From Janthinobacterium sp. GW458P (GTDB taxonomy: Bacteria > Pseudomonadota > Gammaproteobacteria > Burkholderiales > Burkholderiaceae_D): DNA of 64,000 nucleotides. Where the stretch lies: positions 157,775 through 221,774 of the forward strand of contig NZ_NEGZ01000002.1 in assembly GCF_002127585.1 (NCBI RefSeq), read 5' to 3'. Of this stretch, positions 61,340-64,000 are shown piece after piece. Numbering within the stretch: the first letter of the stretch is position 1; each line of letters begins with the position of its first letter. The translations under genes were made by a program, and so were the position numbers. The notes under the pieces are model-generated. The model had not been told where the DNA came from. It ran no database searches and saw only the letters and a list, made by a program, of their open reading frames with translations.

Positions 61340-62332
61340 ATGACGATGCCGCGCTCCCTGTTCCTGTCGCTGTTGTGCATGCTCCCCGCCGTGGCCGTGG
61401 CCGCGTCCGGGGCGCAGGCGTCCGCGCCAGCGGAGTGCGTGGTGCCGTCCAAGCCGGGCGGCGCCATGGATCTGACTTGCAAGCTGGCGAAAAAAGGCCT
61501 GGCGCAGGGGAGCGCGGCGGGCGTCGCAGGCCCGATGCGCATCACTTATCTGCCTGGCGGCATCGGCGCGGTGGCCTGGCATTCGATGGGCTCGCAGCGC
61601 CGCCGCGCGGAAGCGAACACCCTGGTGGCTTTTTCGGGCGGTTCGCTGCTCAATCTGGCGCAGGGCAAGTTCGGCAACGCCAAGGCAAGCGACGTGCGCT
61701 GGGTGGCGGCGCTGGGCGCAGACTACGGCATGATCGCCGTGCGCAGCGATTCGCCCTACAAGACGCTCGGCGACCTGATCGCGGCATTGCGCCAGCATCC
61801 GGACACGGTGCTGATCGGCGTCTCGGGCACGATCGGCAGCCAGGACTGGCTGAAGATGGCGCTGGTGGCGCGTCACGCCGGCATCGACCCGAAAGTACTG
61901 CGCTTCGTGGCACTCGAAGGTGGCGGCGAAGTATTTACGGCGATGCAGGCCGATTACGTGCAGGTGGTGTCGGGCGATACGTCCGAAGCGACCCTGAACG
62001 CGAGCGCCAATCATGCACGCGTGCTGGCGGTACTGTCGGAAAAACGCTTGCCGGGCGTGCTGGCGAACGTGCCGACGGCGCGCGAGCAGGGCATCGACGT
62101 GGTATGGCCCATCATCCGCGGCGTGTGGATGGGGCCGCAGGTGCCCGAAGCGGACTACCAGCGCTGGGTGGCCACTTTCGACCGGGCCATGGCCACGCCG
62201 CAGTTCGCCGAATGGCGTGCGCAGGCCGGTCTGTACCCGTTCGTGCTGACGGGGGCGAAGCTGACGGCGTATGTCAGGAAGGCGGTCGACGAATATGCGC
62301 GGCAGGCCACCGAGCTCGGATTAATGCGCTGA
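61340..62332 (+). CDS. TctC-type (Bug family) periplasmic binding protein
   Basis: A 330-residue periplasmic binding protein of the tripartite tricarboxylate family. A signal peptide (to about 28) is followed by ECVVPSKPGGAMDLTCKLA (the PGGxxD ligand loop), ITYLPGGIGAVAWHSM, SDSPYKTLGDLIAALRQHP, and PTAREQGIDVVWPIIRGVWM. No membrane partners (TctA/TctB) follow; instead an ABC importer does. It starts four bases after the porin stop, so it is probably translationally linked. Confidence 0.88.
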   Translation: MTMPRSLFLSLLCMLPAVAVAASGAQASAPAECVVPSKPGGAMDLTCKLAKKGLAQGSAAGVAGPMRITYLPGGIGAVAWHSMGSQRRRAEANTLVAFSGGSLLNLAQGKFGNAKASDVRWVAALGADYGMIAVRSDSPYKTLGDLIAALRQHPDTVLIGVSGTIGSQDWLKMALVARHAGIDPKVLRFVALEGGGEVFTAMQADYVQVVSGDTSEATLNASANHARVLAVLSEKRLPGVLANVPTAREQGIDVVWPIIRGVWMGPQVPEADYQRWVATFDRAMATPQFAEWRAQAGLYPFVLTGAKLTAYVRKAVDEYARQATELGLMR

Positions 62333-62380
62333 ACGGCATCACACTTTAAAAATATCTATTTCATAGACGGAGACAACCTC

Positions 62381-63478
62381 ATGCAAACCAAGACCCTGCT
62401 TCAAGTCGCCATTGCCACCGCGTTTGCCAGCCTGGCCGGCGCCGCCTTTGCGCAAGTGCCGTCCGGCTATCCTGCCGACTACCAGAAGATCATCGACGCG
62501 GCCAAGAAGGAAGGCAAGCTGGTAATTTACAGCGCGACCGACAGCAAGGCGGCCGCACCCCTGATCAAGGATTTCAGCGCCCTGTATCCAGGCATTTCGG
62601 TCGAATACAACGACATGAATTCCACCGAGGTGTACAACCGCTTCATTTCCGAGGTGGCGGCAGGCGGCAACACGGCCGACGTGATGTGGTCGTCCGCGAT
62701 GGACCTGCAGATGCGCCTGGCCTCGGACGGCTACGCCCTGAAGTACAAGTCGGTCGAAGCGGCGAAGATTCCCGGCTGGGCGATGTGGGACGACCAGGCA
62801 TACGGCACCACGTTCGAGCCGGCCGCCATTGTCTACAACAAGCGATTGCTCGACCCGAAGGAAGTACCGAAAAGCCACGACGACTTCGTCAAGCTGATCG
62901 CCACGCCGAAATTCAAGGACAAGGTCACCACCTACGACATCGAGAAATCGGGCGTGGGCTTCATGTTCATGGCGCAGGATGCCAAGGAGTACCCGCAGTT
63001 CCTGGCGCTGGAAAACGCCTTTGGCACTGCCAAGGTGCGCGTGCAGTCGTCGACGGGCACCATGATGGAGCGCATCTCCTCGGGCGAAAACCTGATCGGC
63101 TACAACGTGCTGGGCTCCTACGCCCTGGTGCGCGCCAAGACCGACCCATCGATCGGCGTGGTGCTGCCTAAGGATTACACGCTGATCCTGTCGCGTGTGC
63201 AGTTCATCAACAAGAACGCGAAGAACGTCAACGCCGGCAAGCTGTGGCTCGATTACATCCTGTCGCATCGCGGCCAGACCATCATCTCGAACGGCGCCAA
63301 GCTGTTCGCCATCCGCGCCGACGTCACGGGCGAGACCACCTCGGCTGAATTGATCAAGGAAATCGGCGCGGCCAACGTCAAGCCGATTCCCGTGCACCCG
63401 ATCATCCTGCAATTTTTGGGACCTGCCAAGCGCATGGCCTTCCTGAAGCAATGGAAAGAAACAGCCGGCAAAAAATAG
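62381..63478 (+). CDS. ABC importer substrate-binding protein (Fe(III)/AfuA-like fold)
   Basis: A 365-residue periplasmic protein of the type-2 binding fold. The signal peptide is MQTKTLLQVAIATAFASLAGAAFA. KKEGKLVIYSATDSKAAAPLI, NTADVMWSSAMDLQ, WDDQAYGTTFEPAAIVYNKR and LGPAKRMAFLKQW fit the AfuA/FbpA and phosphonate/putative organic-acid branch. The iron-binding tyrosine pair is not clearly present, so the ligand may not be iron; regulation by a TctDE-like system suggests an organic acid. A structured repeat begins one base after its stop, before the permease. Confidence 0.87.
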   Translation: MQTKTLLQVAIATAFASLAGAAFAQVPSGYPADYQKIIDAAKKEGKLVIYSATDSKAAAPLIKDFSALYPGISVEYNDMNSTEVYNRFISEVAAGGNTADVMWSSAMDLQMRLASDGYALKYKSVEAAKIPGWAMWDDQAYGTTFEPAAIVYNKRLLDPKEVPKSHDDFVKLIATPKFKDKVTTYDIEKSGVGFMFMAQDAKEYPQFLALENAFGTAKVRVQSSTGTMMERISSGENLIGYNVLGSYALVRAKTDPSIGVVLPKDYTLILSRVQFINKNAKNVNAGKLWLDYILSHRGQTIISNGAKLFAIRADVTGETTSAELIKEIGAANVKPIPVHPIILQFLGPAKRMAFLKQWKETAGKK

Positions 63479-63599
63479 GGACCTCCGAAAAACCTACTGC
63501 GCGTCGCGATTTGCGGCCTCCGATGCTCACTGTGCATTCGCACAGCTCCGCTTCTAAGCCACAACTCACTGCCGCTCGCTACGGTTTTATCGGAGTTCC
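63479..63599 (+). repeat. Long-hairpin intergenic element, copy 3
   Basis: A 121-base copy starting one base after the binding-protein stop. Terminal arms GGACCTCCGA / TCGGAGTTCC pair with one mismatch. The apical stem CTGTGC-ATTC-GCACAG (63530-63545) is perfect. Family blocks AACCTACTGCGC, GCTCAC, GCTCCGCTTCT and GCTCGCTACGGTTTT are present. It divides the binding-protein gene from the permease gene within one operon. Confidence 0.8.
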
Positions 63600-63661
63600 T
63601 AGGCCGCCTGCGAACCGCGGTTCGCGGACGGATGCCGCACCCTTCATTCATTGGATTCATC

Positions 63662-64000
63662 ATGCAAACTGCTATCTTGCCGCCGCCAGCACGGTCGCGC
63701 TCTCCCTTGTCGCGCCTGAACTGGTCGCGCGGCGTGGTCGTGACGATCACGTTAATCGCCATTTTTCTGCCGCTGTTCCTGATTTTTTACCAAAGCTTCC
63801 TGAACGCGCCGTTTTTCATGCCGGTGCGCGAATTCGGCTTTGATTCCTACCGTTTCATCTTCGATGATCCCGATTTCGCCATGGCCTTCAAGAATGGCCT
63901 GATGCTGGCCTTCGGCCTGACCGTCATCGCCGTGCCGCTGGGCGGCATGCTGGCCTTCCTGATGGTGCGCACCGACTTGCCGGGCCGCGGCTGGGTCGCC
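63662..64000 (+). CDS. ABC transporter permease (partial)
   Basis: The first 113 codons of an inner-membrane permease; the gene continues past the window. MQTAILPPPARSRSPLSRLN is followed by a first span (VVVTITLIAIFLPLFLIFYQ), a loop FMPVREFGFDSYRFIFDDPD, and a second span (FKNGLMLAFGLTVIAVPLGG). That is the start of an AfuB/FbpB-type double permease. It belongs with the upstream binding protein. Confidence 0.88.
   Translation, partial: MQTAILPPPARSRSPLSRLNWSRGVVVTITLIAIFLPLFLIFYQSFLNAPFFMPVREFGFDSYRFIFDDPDFAMAFKNGLMLAFGLTVIAVPLGGMLAFLMVRTDLPGRGWVA

Overview
The window is a contiguous piece of a GC-rich betaproteobacterial chromosome. The order truA-trpF-trpB-trpA-accD-folC-dedD-cvpA-purF, the rpsF-priB-rpsR-rplI-dnaB block, and the protein character throughout point to Oxalobacteraceae, most like Janthinobacterium or a close relative (Massilia, Duganella). 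This placement comes from gene order and protein similarity read by eye, not from a database search.

Region 1 (1-16.6 kb) is core housekeeping: tRNA pseudouridylation, the end of tryptophan synthesis, acetyl-CoA carboxylase beta, folate polyglutamylation, a SPOR protein, CvpA, PurF, a Cys/Met-type PLP enzyme, LexA with two perfect SOS boxes, the S6-PriB-S18-L9 operon, DnaB, and a DUF47/Pit phosphate transporter pair. Region 2 (16.7-29.3 kb) has a metallo-beta-lactamase-fold hydrolase, a GAF/HD-GYP protein translationally coupled to a CHASE2 adenylate cyclase, and a two-partner secretion locus (FhaC-type TpsB, 1692-residue TpsA, and a FecR-domain protein overlapping the end of TpsA). Region 3 (29.3-33.3 kb) is a copper module: copA, cueR, a GST-like gene and a CopZ-like chaperone. 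CueR-type promoters with 19-bp spacers lie in front of copA and copZ.

Region 4 (33.3-43.5 kb) is more accessory: a bestrophin-like channel, a YidD-like protein, a serine beta-lactamase-fold hydrolase, an M50-like membrane protein that has lost its catalytic residues, and a giant DUF4011 / SF1 helicase / Vsr-like nuclease / DUF3320 protein. That last architecture is associated with antiphage defence. Its natural start appears cut off by an in-frame amber codon. Region 5 (43.5-53.5 kb) has PIN-PhoH, a peroxiredoxin and a lipid A aminoarabinose (Arn) cluster in which ArnA is split into two genes. Region 6 (53.9-64 kb) has alaA, hom, rraB, a small outer-membrane barrel, a TctDE-like two-component system, and divergently a porin, a TctC-type binding protein and an ABC importer whose permease runs off the window.

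The most interesting structure lies between the genes. Three related 112-131 bp elements (10602, 16516, 63479) each begin within 5 bases of a plus-strand stop codon. Each folds into one long hairpin, and both the terminal stems and the apical hairpin differ between copies with pairing kept. A second, shorter palindrome family (2890 and 10776) also shows a compensatory change. No rRNA, tRNA, CRISPR array, insertion sequence or prophage gene was recognised.
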